Assembly (NCBI GenBank): GCA_964643965.1
Contig: CAZXVH010000144.1
Coordinates: 1-10,909 of the forward strand
Reading direction: 5' to 3'
Origin: GCA-2746795 sp964643965
GTDB taxonomy: Bacteria > Chloroflexota > Anaerolineae > Promineifilales > Promineifilaceae
DNA: 10,909 nt
Shown here one piece after another: positions 1-5,888 of the stretch (position 1 is its first letter; each line of letters opens with the position of its first letter). Made by a program: the position numbers and the translations under genes. Below the pieces are notes generated by a model. It did not search any database. It was not told where the DNA came from and was given only the letters and a program-made list of their open reading frames with translations.

Positions 1-140
1 TGGTTTTGGCAAATTTGGATGTGGGGGAAACGGCCGTTTATCAACAACTAGCTCTGCACAACCAACGATTAGAGCAAGAACGGATCACGCAGGGGGATGT
101 GGTAGAAGCACTTACCTTTATATCTAAGCATAATCCATAA
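1..140 (+). CDS. 3' end of an unidentified gene (partial)
   Basis: An open frame enters from the left edge (first full codon at base 3) and stops at TAA 138-140, giving 45 residues. They are mostly helical in character, with many Gln, Leu, Glu and Arg. The codon choice looks like that of the neighbouring genes, and the frame carries a copy of the genome-typical decamer AACGGCCGTT at 29-38, read as Thr-Ala-Val. I do not recognise the family from this tail, and the start lies outside the window. The other two frames of this strand hit stops inside or soon after this stretch or have unlikely composition, so this is the most plausible frame. Confidence 0.55.
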   Translation, partial: VLANLDVGETAVYQQLALHNQRLEQERITQGDVVEALTFISKHNP

Positions 141-246
141 CCGGCAGCGTTACTTCCCGATCCGGCGTCACTTCCCCCCGGCCAATTGCTTTGAACCGTT
201 CCTCAACAACATATGTAGCCTCAGTTTGGTCGAAAACTGGCTTATG
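124..246 (-). other. Possible remnant of a minus-strand gene
   Basis: On the minus strand a 40-codon open frame runs from just after an in-frame TAA (247-249) to TAG at 124-126. It has no usable start codon; its only Met is near the end. The translation has a plausible protein composition, including the stretch ERFKAIGRGEVTPDREVTLP, but I recognise no family. It would converge on and overlap the end of the partial gene at 1-140. It may be the tail of a gene whose front was lost in the same rearrangement that damaged the neighbouring DUF4160 gene, or simply a chance open frame. The rest of the 141-259 gap shows only a candidate promoter. Confidence 0.2.
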
Positions 247-253
247 TTACAAT
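226..253 (+). promoter_or_regulatory. Candidate extended -10 promoter for the DUF4160/DUF2442 pair
   Basis: TGtTACAAT at 245-253 is an extended -10 with 5/6 match to TATAAT. A poor -35 (TTGGTC, 226-231) lies 16 bp upstream. Transcription would begin about seven bases after the -10, which is at or next to the ATG at 260, so the message could be leaderless. No Shine-Dalgarno sequence precedes that ATG, which fits. The same TGnTACAAT word recurs at 761-769 before the next transcription unit. Consensus match only. Confidence 0.33.
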
Positions 254-259
254 TCGTTT

Positions 260-401
260 ATGCCAACTGTATTTCAAGATGGTCCTTACAGTTTTGTGTT
301 TTTCAGCTCTGATAGAGGTGAACCACCGCATATCCACGTAAAACAGGATCGTCAGATTACACAGGCTATTGGAGGCATGGCATGAATACTTTAATTATTG
401 A
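260..401 (+). pseudogene. DUF4160 protein gene, broken by an internal deletion and frameshift
   Basis: From the ATG at 260 the reading frame gives the typical DUF4160 N-terminus: MPTVFQDGPYSFVFFSSDRG, followed by the family's EPPHIHVK box. After about 34 residues the similarity ends and the frame stops at TGA 383-385, about half the usual 80-90 residues. The family's C-terminal tail is still present in another frame: bases 366-401 read LLEAWHEYFNY then stop. The middle of the domain is therefore missing and the two ends are out of frame with each other, which points to a deletion of a length not divisible by three. A longer in-frame start (TTG at 191) adds 23 residues unlike the family and was not chosen. 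DUF4160 is commonly found immediately before DUF2442, as here; the biochemical function of the pair is unknown. Confidence 0.75.
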
Positions 402-687
402 GTCAGAACCTATGGCTGTATCCCTCATCATTACTGAAGATGAACTCATTGTCACGCTGCTAGATGGCAGGCGACTCAGTATCCCCTTGGCCTGGTATCC
501 ACGCCTCTTGCAGGCAAAACCAGATGAACGCCAAAATTGGCGATTGCTGGGTGAAGGCTATGCTATCGAATGGCCCGACTTGGATGAGCATATTGGCATT
601 GAAGGATTATTGGCAGGCCGAGCCAGTGGCGAAAGCCAGACTTCTCTCCATCGTTGGTTAGCTTCCAGAGCCAACCAAGCATTGTAG
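382..687 (+). CDS. DUF2442 domain protein
   Basis: This 101-residue protein matches the DUF2442 family. It has a short beta-rich N-terminal half (SLIITEDELIVTLLDGRRLS), then the characteristic PLAWYPRLLQAKPDERQNW block, then EWPDLDEHIGIEGLLAG. Length is normal for the family. The ATG at 382 was chosen because homologues start with a similar short lead; an internal ATG at 412 is the alternative, and neither has a clear Shine-Dalgarno sequence. The start overlaps the tail of the broken DUF4160 gene in the usual tandem arrangement, so translation is probably coupled. DUF2442 proteins are small and soluble, and have been discussed as parts of toxin-antitoxin-like pairs, but no function is proven. 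Here the gene appears intact while its partner is not. Confidence 0.85.
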   Translation: MNTLIIESEPMAVSLIITEDELIVTLLDGRRLSIPLAWYPRLLQAKPDERQNWRLLGEGYAIEWPDLDEHIGIEGLLAGRASGESQTSLHRWLASRANQAL

Positions 688-760
688 CTTCAACACAGTG
701 GCAGAGAAAAATCTGCATCCCCCCATTCCCATCTTCCATACGTGCCACCTCCCCCCACCG

Positions 761-769
761 TGATACAAT
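761..769 (+). promoter_or_regulatory. Candidate extended -10 upstream of the flippase-like gene
   Basis: TGaTACAAT is an extended -10 element (5/6 to TATAAT plus the TGn motif) and is the same word as at 245-253. No convincing -35 is visible 16-18 bp upstream. A start near 776 would give a leader of about 43 nt containing the Shine-Dalgarno-like gagga at 809-813. The rest of the 688-818 gap shows only a weak 5-bp hairpin at 701-716 without a T tract. Confidence 0.33.
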
Positions 770-818
770 TGCGCCATTCACGCTCTATGCGTGTATATTT
801 TTTGTAGCGAGGACTTAG

Positions 819-1853
819 TTGAATCGTAAAACCATCTGGATCATCATAGCCGTCGCCATCAGCGGCTTTTTTGTGTGGTTGGCGCTGCGCGGGTTGGAGC
901 TAGACAAGGTGTGGGCCAATATCATCAGCGCCAACTTCTACTGGCTGATTCCCTCCATCGCCGTTTACTTTGTGGCGGTATGGGTGCGTACCTGGCGCTG
1001 GGACTATATGCTACGGCCGCTCAAACATATCCCCGTACGCCGCCTGTTCCCGGTGGTCGTCATTGGCTACATGGGCAACAACGTCTACCCGTTCCGCGCC
1101 GGGGAAGTGCTGCGCTCCTTTGTGCTGTACAAACGGGAAGCGATTCCCATGAGCGCCAGTTTAGCCACGGTGGTGGTGGAACGGGTTTTCGATGGGCTGG
1201 TGATGCTCATTTTTGTGTTTGTGGCGCTGCCCCTTTCCCCTATTCCTGGAGACAATGTCAGTGTGCGCAATCTTGTTTTTATTGCCAGCATCGCCTTCTT
1301 CATTGCCATGATCCTCTTTTTTATCCTGGCCTCGATGCCCAAACGCTTTCATGCGCTGGCCGTCTGGGGTTTGGGACTGACGGGCAGACTGCTCACCGAC
1401 AACAGCAAGTCACAAATTCTGGGGATGCTCGACAATTTTCTGTCTGGGCTGGAATCTTTACGCAGTTTCCGCAATGTGATGATGATTTTCTTCACCTCTG
1501 TCATCATCTGGCTGCTGGAGACGGTGAAATATTGGTTTGTGATGCACGCCTTCGACTTCCAGGTCAGCTTCTTCGCGCTGATGTTGATGAATGGCGTGGT
1601 CAACCTGGCGACGACGCTGCCCTCTGCCCCAGGTTATGTAGGTACGTTTGACACGCCGGGCATTCAAGTGCTGCAACTGTATGGCATCCCCAAGGAGATT
1701 GCGGCAGCGTATACGCTGGTGTTACACGCCGCCCTCTGGTTCCCGATTACGGCGCTGGGCGTTTATTACATGGTGCGGGAAGGGCTGCGCTGGGCTGATA
1801 TTGGAACGGCCGTTGAGATGAAAGACGAAGCAGAGGTAAATGAAAGGATTTAA
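819..1853 (+). CDS. Flippase-like integral membrane protein (LPG synthase TM / YbhN-AglD family)
   Basis: The 344-residue protein belongs to the lysylphosphatidylglycerol synthase transmembrane family (PF03706; YbhN, AglD and the MprF flippase domain). Family signatures are visible: IGYMGNNVYPFRAGEVLRS at about 82-100, the ASLATVVVERVFDGLVML stretch at 113-130, and NGVVNLATTLPSAPGYVG at 258-275. Hydrophobic segments lie at about 5-24, 42-60, 76-90, 116-140, 152-171, 222-242, 250-268 and 295-320, so it is a polytopic inner-membrane protein. Such proteins are thought to move or bind lipid-linked substrates during envelope glycolipid or polysaccharide assembly. This stand-alone form lacks the MprF aminoacyl-transferase domain. 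The start is TTG at 819, five bases after gagga; no ATG fits the N-terminal membrane segment as well. The downstream sugar dehydrogenase and FAD oxidoreductase support an envelope role. AACGGCCGTT lies near the 3' end at 1805-1814. Confidence 0.85.
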   Translation: MNRKTIWIIIAVAISGFFVWLALRGLELDKVWANIISANFYWLIPSIAVYFVAVWVRTWRWDYMLRPLKHIPVRRLFPVVVIGYMGNNVYPFRAGEVLRSFVLYKREAIPMSASLATVVVERVFDGLVMLIFVFVALPLSPIPGDNVSVRNLVFIASIAFFIAMILFFILASMPKRFHALAVWGLGLTGRLLTDNSKSQILGMLDNFLSGLESLRSFRNVMMIFFTSVIIWLLETVKYWFVMHAFDFQVSFFALMLMNGVVNLATTLPSAPGYVGTFDTPGIQVLQLYGIPKEIAAAYTLVLHAALWFPITALGVYYMVREGLRWADIGTAVEMKDEAEVNERI

Positions 1854-1854
1854 T

Positions 1855-1932
1855 ACAAAGACACCAAGATACCAAGCTACAAAGGGGTTTTCTTGCTTTT
1901 CTTTGTGCCTTTGTCCCTTCGTATCTTGGTAA
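1855..1932 (+). repeat. Hairpin with 8-nt periodic arms (element 1)
   Basis: The left arm consists of four 8-nt units from 1855 (acaaagac, accaagat, accaagct, acaaaggg). The right arm consists of four units from 1901 (ctttgtgc, ctttgtcc, cttcgtat, cttggtaa). Bases 1863-1885 pair with 1908-1930, with only three mismatches in 23 positions, around a pyrimidine-rich loop. It fills nearly the whole 100-bp gap between two codirectional genes and lies 21 bp before the next ATG. It lacks a terminator-like GC stem and T tract. A close structural relative lies at 3418-3497, so this is a repeat family rather than a one-off structure. Confidence 0.75.
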
Positions 1933-1953
1933 TAAGCTTTTTAGGAAATTTTT

Positions 1954-3315
1954 ATGCACATTGCAATTATCGGGGCCGGCATTGCCGGTCTTTCGGCAGC
2001 TTATGATTTATTGAAGGCGGGGCATGAGGTCACGCTGTATGAGGCGGCGGATCACGCAGGTGGTTTAGCCTCTGGATTTTCTGACGAGAAGTGGGCGTGG
2101 CCGCTGGAGAAGTTTTATCACCACATCTTTAAGGGTGACAAGGCGATTATCGGGCTGGTAGAGGAATTGGGCATGGCTGACACGCTCTTTTTCCCCCGGC
2201 CGACCACCTCTGTCATTTATGAGGGCAAGATTGTGCCCTTTGATTCGCCCCTGCGCTGGATCACCTTCCCGGGCTTTAATTTGCTGGACGTGGCGCGGTT
2301 TGGCTTTGTCAGCGCCTATCTGCGTTTTACCAAGCCGTGGCGTAAGTTGGAGCAGGAAACGGCCGATTCCTGGCTGAAAAAATGGTACGGTCAGAAAATA
2401 TATGAGACGACCTGGCGGCCGATGCTCATCGGTAAGTTTGGCCCGTATTACCAGGAGGTGAATATGGCCTGGATGTGGGCGCGGCTGCATGTGCGCAGTC
2501 CGAAGCTGGGTTATTTTGTGGGGGGCTTTCAGGCGTTTATTGATGCGTTGGTAACGGCCGTTACCACTTCGACAGGCTCCACTTCGACAAGCTCAGTGAC
2601 CGAAACTTCGACAGGCTCAGTGACCGGCGCCACCATCCACTTCAACACGCCTGTGCAAAACGTGAAGGCAGAAAATGGAAAACTCACCATCACCGCCAAC
2701 AACCAAAGCGCCAGTTACGACAAAGTGCTGGCTACCATCTCGCCCGGCCTGCTCTCAAAATTAGCGCCCGACCTGCCCCCCGATTATCTGGGCCAACTGC
2801 TGGAACTGAAGAGTATGGGGGCGGTGGTGATGACATTTTCCTTGAAACGGCCGTTACTACCCGACCATCAAACCTACTGGCTCAACATCCCCGCCGACTC
2901 CCCTGACAAAAGCCAAAACGACGTCCCCTTCCTGGCGCTGGTCGAGCACACCAACTACATCGACAAAGCCCATTACGGCGGCGATACCATCATTTATTGC
3001 GGCGACTATGTGACGCCCGACCACCCTTACTTCCAAAAAAGCCAGGCAGAATTGGCCGACTTGTTTTTGGCCGCCTTTCCCAAGTTCAATCCAGAATTCA
3101 AGCGCGACTGGATACGTAAAAGCTGGCTCTTCCGCGAGAAATACGCTCAGCCTGTGCCTCTGCTCAACCATTCCGCCCACATCCCCAGCCTCAAAACGCC
3201 CCTGGCTGGCCTCTACTTTGCCAGCATGAGCCAGGTTTACCCCTGGGATCGTGGCACGAATTACGCCGTGCAAATCGGCCGTCAAGCCGCCCAACAAATG
3301 CTCGCCGATAAGTAG
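1954..3315 (+). CDS. FAD-dependent oxidoreductase (amine oxidase / UDP-galactopyranose mutase-like)
   Basis: The 453-residue protein opens with the dinucleotide-binding fold: IIGAGIAGLSAAYDLL at 5-20, ending in the ribose-binding acidic residue of LYE (28-30), then the FAD-contacting DHAGGLASG (33-41). The C-terminal FAD motif is GLYFASMSQVYPWDRGTNYA near 421-440. This architecture fits the COG1232/COG1233 group of flavin oxidoreductases, which includes protoporphyrinogen oxidase-like and UDP-galactopyranose mutase-like enzymes; the substrate cannot be read from the sequence. Its place between a flippase-like protein and a UDP-sugar dehydrogenase suggests action on an envelope sugar or lipid precursor. 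The start is the ATG at 1954 behind agga at 1944-1947. Residues 205-224 are an unusual Ser/Thr-rich insert encoded by three copies of a DNA repeat; the flanking residues join smoothly without it. Confidence 0.85.
   Translation: MHIAIIGAGIAGLSAAYDLLKAGHEVTLYEAADHAGGLASGFSDEKWAWPLEKFYHHIFKGDKAIIGLVEELGMADTLFFPRPTTSVIYEGKIVPFDSPLRWITFPGFNLLDVARFGFVSAYLRFTKPWRKLEQETADSWLKKWYGQKIYETTWRPMLIGKFGPYYQEVNMAWMWARLHVRSPKLGYFVGGFQAFIDALVTAVTTSTGSTSTSSVTETSTGSVTGATIHFNTPVQNVKAENGKLTITANNQSASYDKVLATISPGLLSKLAPDLPPDYLGQLLELKSMGAVVMTFSLKRPLLPDHQTYWLNIPADSPDKSQNDVPFLALVEHTNYIDKAHYGGDTIIYCGDYVTPDHPYFQKSQAELADLFLAAFPKFNPEFKRDWIRKSWLFREKYAQPVPLLNHSAHIPSLKTPLAGLYFASMSQVYPWDRGTNYAVQIGRQAAQQMLADK
2566..2625 (+). repeat. 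Three in-frame copies of a cttcgacaggctcag repeat inside a gene
   Basis: Copies begin at 2566 (truncated, 15 nt), 2581 (24 nt) and 2605 (about 21 nt); the fullest form is acttcgacaagctcagtgac followed by cga. Copy-to-copy distances of 15 and 24 nt are both multiples of three, and the whole block is 60 nt, so the gene stays in frame. All copies are read in the same phase, as TSTGS, TSTSSVTE and TSTGSVTG. The block begins right after a 16-bp palindrome, ggtaacggccgttacc (2550-2565), which contains the iterated decamer. I recall this repeat core as an intergenic-type element in many bacterial genomes, but could not check that here. Confidence 0.85.
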
Positions 3316-3524
3316 GTGGGCAAGCGGCGTGATTAAGTACGCCTGTAAGCTGGTCAGATTAGCGTATGTCCCGTATCTTTAGAAATAGTTTTCTATTACT
3401 TTTTTATTACCAAGGGGCAAAGGTACAAAGATACAAAGGAAAACAAAAAAGATTTTTCTTCTTTTCTTTGTTCTTTTATTTCTTTGTTTCTTTGTATAAA
3501 TTCTTTTGATTTAGGAGCATTACC
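3316..3524 (+). repeat. Intergenic region with hairpin of 8-nt periodic arms (element 2, 3418-3497)
   Basis: No gene is visible in this 209-bp gap. Left-arm units are caaaggta, caaagata and caaaggaa (3418-3441); right-arm units are ctttgttc, ttttattt, ctttgttt and ctttgtat (3466-3497). Bases 3424-3441 pair with 3479-3496 with one mismatch and one G-U, and weaker pairing continues inward. Unit length, arm words and position before a gene match element 1 at 1855-1932. Upstream, aatag/ctatt (3384-3397) followed by a T run could be a weak terminator for the FAD gene. TATAAA at 3495-3500 is a possible -10 for the next gene, and AGGAG at 3513-3517 is its ribosome-binding site. Confidence 0.65.
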
Positions 3525-4907
3525 ATGAAAATTATTGTTGTTGGCACTGGCTTTGTGGGGCTGCCCCACGCGGCCGTCTTATCAGAATATGGTCATGAAG
3601 TGTGGGCGTATGACATTGACGAGAATCGCATCAATGCCTACAAAACCGGCAAGCGCGAAGAAATAGAACGGTTTGTCAACGAGCCTGGCCTGACAGCGGC
3701 CATCGAAGAGACCAAAGACCAATATTTGCACTTCACCACCGACATCACCGATCTGGCCGAAGGCACAGACATCTTCTTCTTCTGCCTGAACACGCCGCCC
3801 ATGCGCGATGGTTCCACCGATTTGAGCTATTACCTCAACGCCGCGCATACCGTCGCCGGGCTTTTGGCAAAGCGCCAAGATAAAAAGCGCGTCCTCATCG
3901 TCAACAAAAGCACCGTGCCGATTGGCACGGCTCGCGTTTTGCAGAATGTAATGGTCGAGCATGGCGTCGAAAATTTCGGGGTGGCTTCCAACCCTGAGTT
4001 CCTGGCACAGGGGAACGCCATTGACGGTTCGCGCAAGCCCGACCGGGTGGTGGTGGGCGCCGATACCGAGGAAGATTTCTTGCTGCTGCGCCGCATCTAC
4101 TCCCACTTTGTCAACCATGTGCGCATCCGTTACCTGGAAACCACGCCAGAAACGGCCGAATCCATCAAATACATGGGCAATACGCTGCTGCTCACTTACA
4201 TTTCTTTTTGGAACGGGGTGGGAGCGCGACTGGCGGAAACGTTCCCCAACATCCGTATGGAAGACCTGAAGATTGGGGTGACGTCCGATTCCCGCATTTC
4301 CACCTGGGGGTCGTATGTGAGCAATGGGGCGGGCGGCAGCTGCTTTGGCAAGGATATCCAGTCGCTTATATACCAGTTGAATCAAAACGGCCGTTCTACC
4401 AATCTGCTGCAATCTGTCTACAACATCAACGAGTACCAAAAAACCTATCTGGTAGACCGCGCCATCCACGAAGCGGGTTTCAACTTCAACCAGAAAACAG
4501 TGGCCCTGCTCGGTCTTGCCTTCAAAAAACGCACCAACGACATGCGTGATTCGGCCGCCCTCAAAGCGGTTGAAGCGCTGTTATCAAAAGGGGTGCAAGA
4601 AATCCGCGCCTACGATCCGTTGGCAACCACGGCCGCACAAACCTATTGGTTCAATCCCGAACAAAACCACCTCTTCGAGCGCATCACCTACCATGACAGC
4701 GCCGCCGAAGCGATGCGAGGCAGCGACGCCGTCTTCATCTCCACCGACTGGGAAGAATTCCGGGGCCTATCCCGCACCATTGAAAACAGCGTAAAACCAC
4801 CCTATCTCATCATCGACGGCCGGCGCATGATGGCCGACTATCAATCGCTGGTAGACAAAGGCTACGATTTCCTCTCTGTGGGAGACGTTTACCTCAAAGG
4901 GAAATAA
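3525..4907 (+). CDS. UDP-glucose/GDP-mannose dehydrogenase family protein
   Basis: This 460-residue enzyme has all three parts of the family. The N-terminal NAD domain begins with VVGTGFVGLPHAAVLSEYGH (5-24) and continues through NKSTVPIGT (127-135) and SNPEFLAQG (155-163). The central dimerisation domain carries Lys215 and Asn219 in ESIKYMGNT, and the catalytic Cys273 and Asp277 in GGSCFGKD. The C-terminal UDP-binding domain spans about 325-440 (VALLGLAFKKRTNDMRDSAA). The family oxidises a nucleotide sugar's C6 hydroxyl to a carboxylate with two NAD+, yielding a UDP-uronic acid or similar for surface polysaccharide or glycolipid synthesis. The usual Pro after CysPhe in CFPKD is Gly here, and the usual GxGxGGSC approach is altered (SNGAGGSC), so the exact substrate is uncertain. 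The ATG at 3525 lies seven bases after AGGAG. Neighbours suggest an envelope pathway. Confidence 0.92.
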   Translation: MKIIVVGTGFVGLPHAAVLSEYGHEVWAYDIDENRINAYKTGKREEIERFVNEPGLTAAIEETKDQYLHFTTDITDLAEGTDIFFFCLNTPPMRDGSTDLSYYLNAAHTVAGLLAKRQDKKRVLIVNKSTVPIGTARVLQNVMVEHGVENFGVASNPEFLAQGNAIDGSRKPDRVVVGADTEEDFLLLRRIYSHFVNHVRIRYLETTPETAESIKYMGNTLLLTYISFWNGVGARLAETFPNIRMEDLKIGVTSDSRISTWGSYVSNGAGGSCFGKDIQSLIYQLNQNGRSTNLLQSVYNINEYQKTYLVDRAIHEAGFNFNQKTVALLGLAFKKRTNDMRDSAALKAVEALLSKGVQEIRAYDPLATTAAQTYWFNPEQNHLFERITYHDSAAEAMRGSDAVFISTDWEEFRGLSRTIENSVKPPYLIIDGRRMMADYQSLVDKGYDFLSVGDVYLKGK

Positions 4908-4929
4908 GAACCCATCTTCACCCAAATTA

Positions 4930-4963
4930 AAAAAGGGTCTAACAAAATCGTTAGACCCTTTTT
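4930..4963 (+). terminator. Bidirectional rho-independent terminator
   Basis: A perfect 14-bp stem (4930-4943 with 4950-4963) has the core gggtctaac/gttagaccc, a six-base loop, an A run on the left and a T run on the right. It therefore works for both strands. It lies 22 bp after the dehydrogenase stop and about 100 bp after the permease stop on the opposite strand, exactly where two convergent transcription units need it. Confidence 0.93.
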
Positions 4964-4970
4964 CTTACAG

Positions 4971-5052
4971 GAGCGCAGGCATCTTGCCCGCCCTCTCCTG
5001 GGAGCGCAGTCTGCCAGACCGCAAGAAGCGGACAAGCTGTCCGCGCTCCCAG
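4971..5052 (+). repeat. Modular cluster of short palindromes with gagcgc borders
   Basis: Three different small inverted repeats are set in similar gagcgc/gcgctc frames: ggcatcttgcc (4978-4988), gtctgccagac (5009-5019) and gcggacaagctgtccgc (5028-5044). An outer inverted repeat, ctgggagcgc (4998-5007) with gcgctcccag (5043-5052), encloses the last two. It fills the convergent gap between the terminator and the permease stop codon. The layout of constant border plus variable palindromic core suggests an interspersed repeat rather than a protein-coding or RNA gene. Confidence 0.6.
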
Positions 5053-5060
5053 CTATTCGC

Positions 5061-5888
5061 TCAATAATGGGCCAACGTGCCTTCCAGCCTGGCGCGATCC
5101 ACAGCAAAGCGGAAAACAAACAAGGCCAGTGGAAACAAAATGAGACAGAAAAGCGAGAGCGCCAGTAAATCGGGCGCCAATTTGTTCCAGGAAGCGCCGG
5201 TTAACAAAGCGCCACGCATGGCCCGCAGAGCGTAGGTGATAGGCAGCAGATAGGCGATAGCTTGCAGCCAAACCGGCAAGATGGCTACCGGATAAAAGAC
5301 GCCACCGATGAGATTGGATACATTGCCAAAAACGGCCGTTATCGGATCCCCACGCTTCACCACCATAATCAAACCGGCCGCTAAAATACCGAGGCTCGCA
5401 AACGAGACAATCGACAGCAGCAGCACCACCAGCGCCCCCAGATAATTGGCCTGGCTCAAATCCAGCCCCAAAAAGAGCGCCCCAATGACCAAATAGACCA
5501 ACACCCGAAAAGTGGTGTAGACATAACTCCACGCCGCCGAACCGACGATGAGCCAGGAAACGGGGGTGGGCGTCATCATCATCGCTTCCAATGTGCCCGT
5601 CATTTGTGATTGGCGCAGCGCCCCGGCAAAGCTGGTAAGCCCCACGCTAAAGTAACCGCCCAGGGCAATGCCAATGATCACAAAAGAAAAATAGTCGCCG
5701 CCATAATCGCCCAACAACGGCCCGGCCGCTGTTTCAATAAAGATAGACAAAAAATAAAAGATCAAGGCCCGGGCCACCACGCCGCCCACCATAAACAAAA
5801 AGGACAGCCGATAACTGGATTCCTCATAAAAATCCCGCACCAAAAAGGCCCAAACCCGGCGCAGTGCATAAACCCAGGAATGCTTCAT
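5061..5888 (-). CDS. ABC-2 type transporter permease
   Basis: The 275-residue protein fits the ABC-2 membrane family (PF01061; DrrB/NodJ-like). It has a short cytoplasmic N-terminus with an amphipathic start, followed by about six hydrophobic segments near 28-50, 65-88, 108-138, 146-176, 183-215 and 240-262. The conserved-type region FGNVSNLIGGVFYPVAILPVWLQ (about 187-209) resembles the family's signature before the penultimate membrane helix, followed by LPITYALRAMRGALL. With the upstream ATPase it would form an exporter of a drug, lipid, polysaccharide or similar hydrophobic substrate; the substrate is unknown. Its ATG overlaps the ATPase stop by four bases (ATGA at 5885-5888), so the two are translationally coupled. 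It is the last gene of the operon and is followed by the terminator at 4930-4963. AACGGCCGTT lies at 5331-5340, read as Thr-Ala-Val. Confidence 0.9.
   Translation of the reverse strand: MKHSWVYALRRVWAFLVRDFYEESSYRLSFLFMVGGVVARALIFYFLSIFIETAAGPLLGDYGGDYFSFVIIGIALGGYFSVGLTSFAGALRQSQMTGTLEAMMMTPTPVSWLIVGSAAWSYVYTTFRVLVYLVIGALFLGLDLSQANYLGALVVLLLSIVSFASLGILAAGLIMVVKRGDPITAVFGNVSNLIGGVFYPVAILPVWLQAIAYLLPITYALRAMRGALLTGASWNKLAPDLLALSLFCLILFPLALFVFRFAVDRARLEGTLAHY

Noticed and set aside
191..259. Upstream TTG start for the DUF4160 gene
   Set aside because: The added residues do not resemble the family, whose proteins start at MPT, and there is no ribosome-binding site at 191.
701..716. Terminator after the DUF2442 gene
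   Set aside because: The stem is only 5 bp (gcaga/tctgc) and no T tract follows.
875..1651. 258-codon plus-strand open frame
   Set aside because: It is a shadow of the flippase-like gene in another frame, rich in Cys, Arg and Gly with no family features.
3582..4469. 295-codon minus-strand open frame
   Set aside because: It lies wholly opposite the dehydrogenase gene, whose family motifs are unmistakable; the opposite frame shows no recognisable domain.
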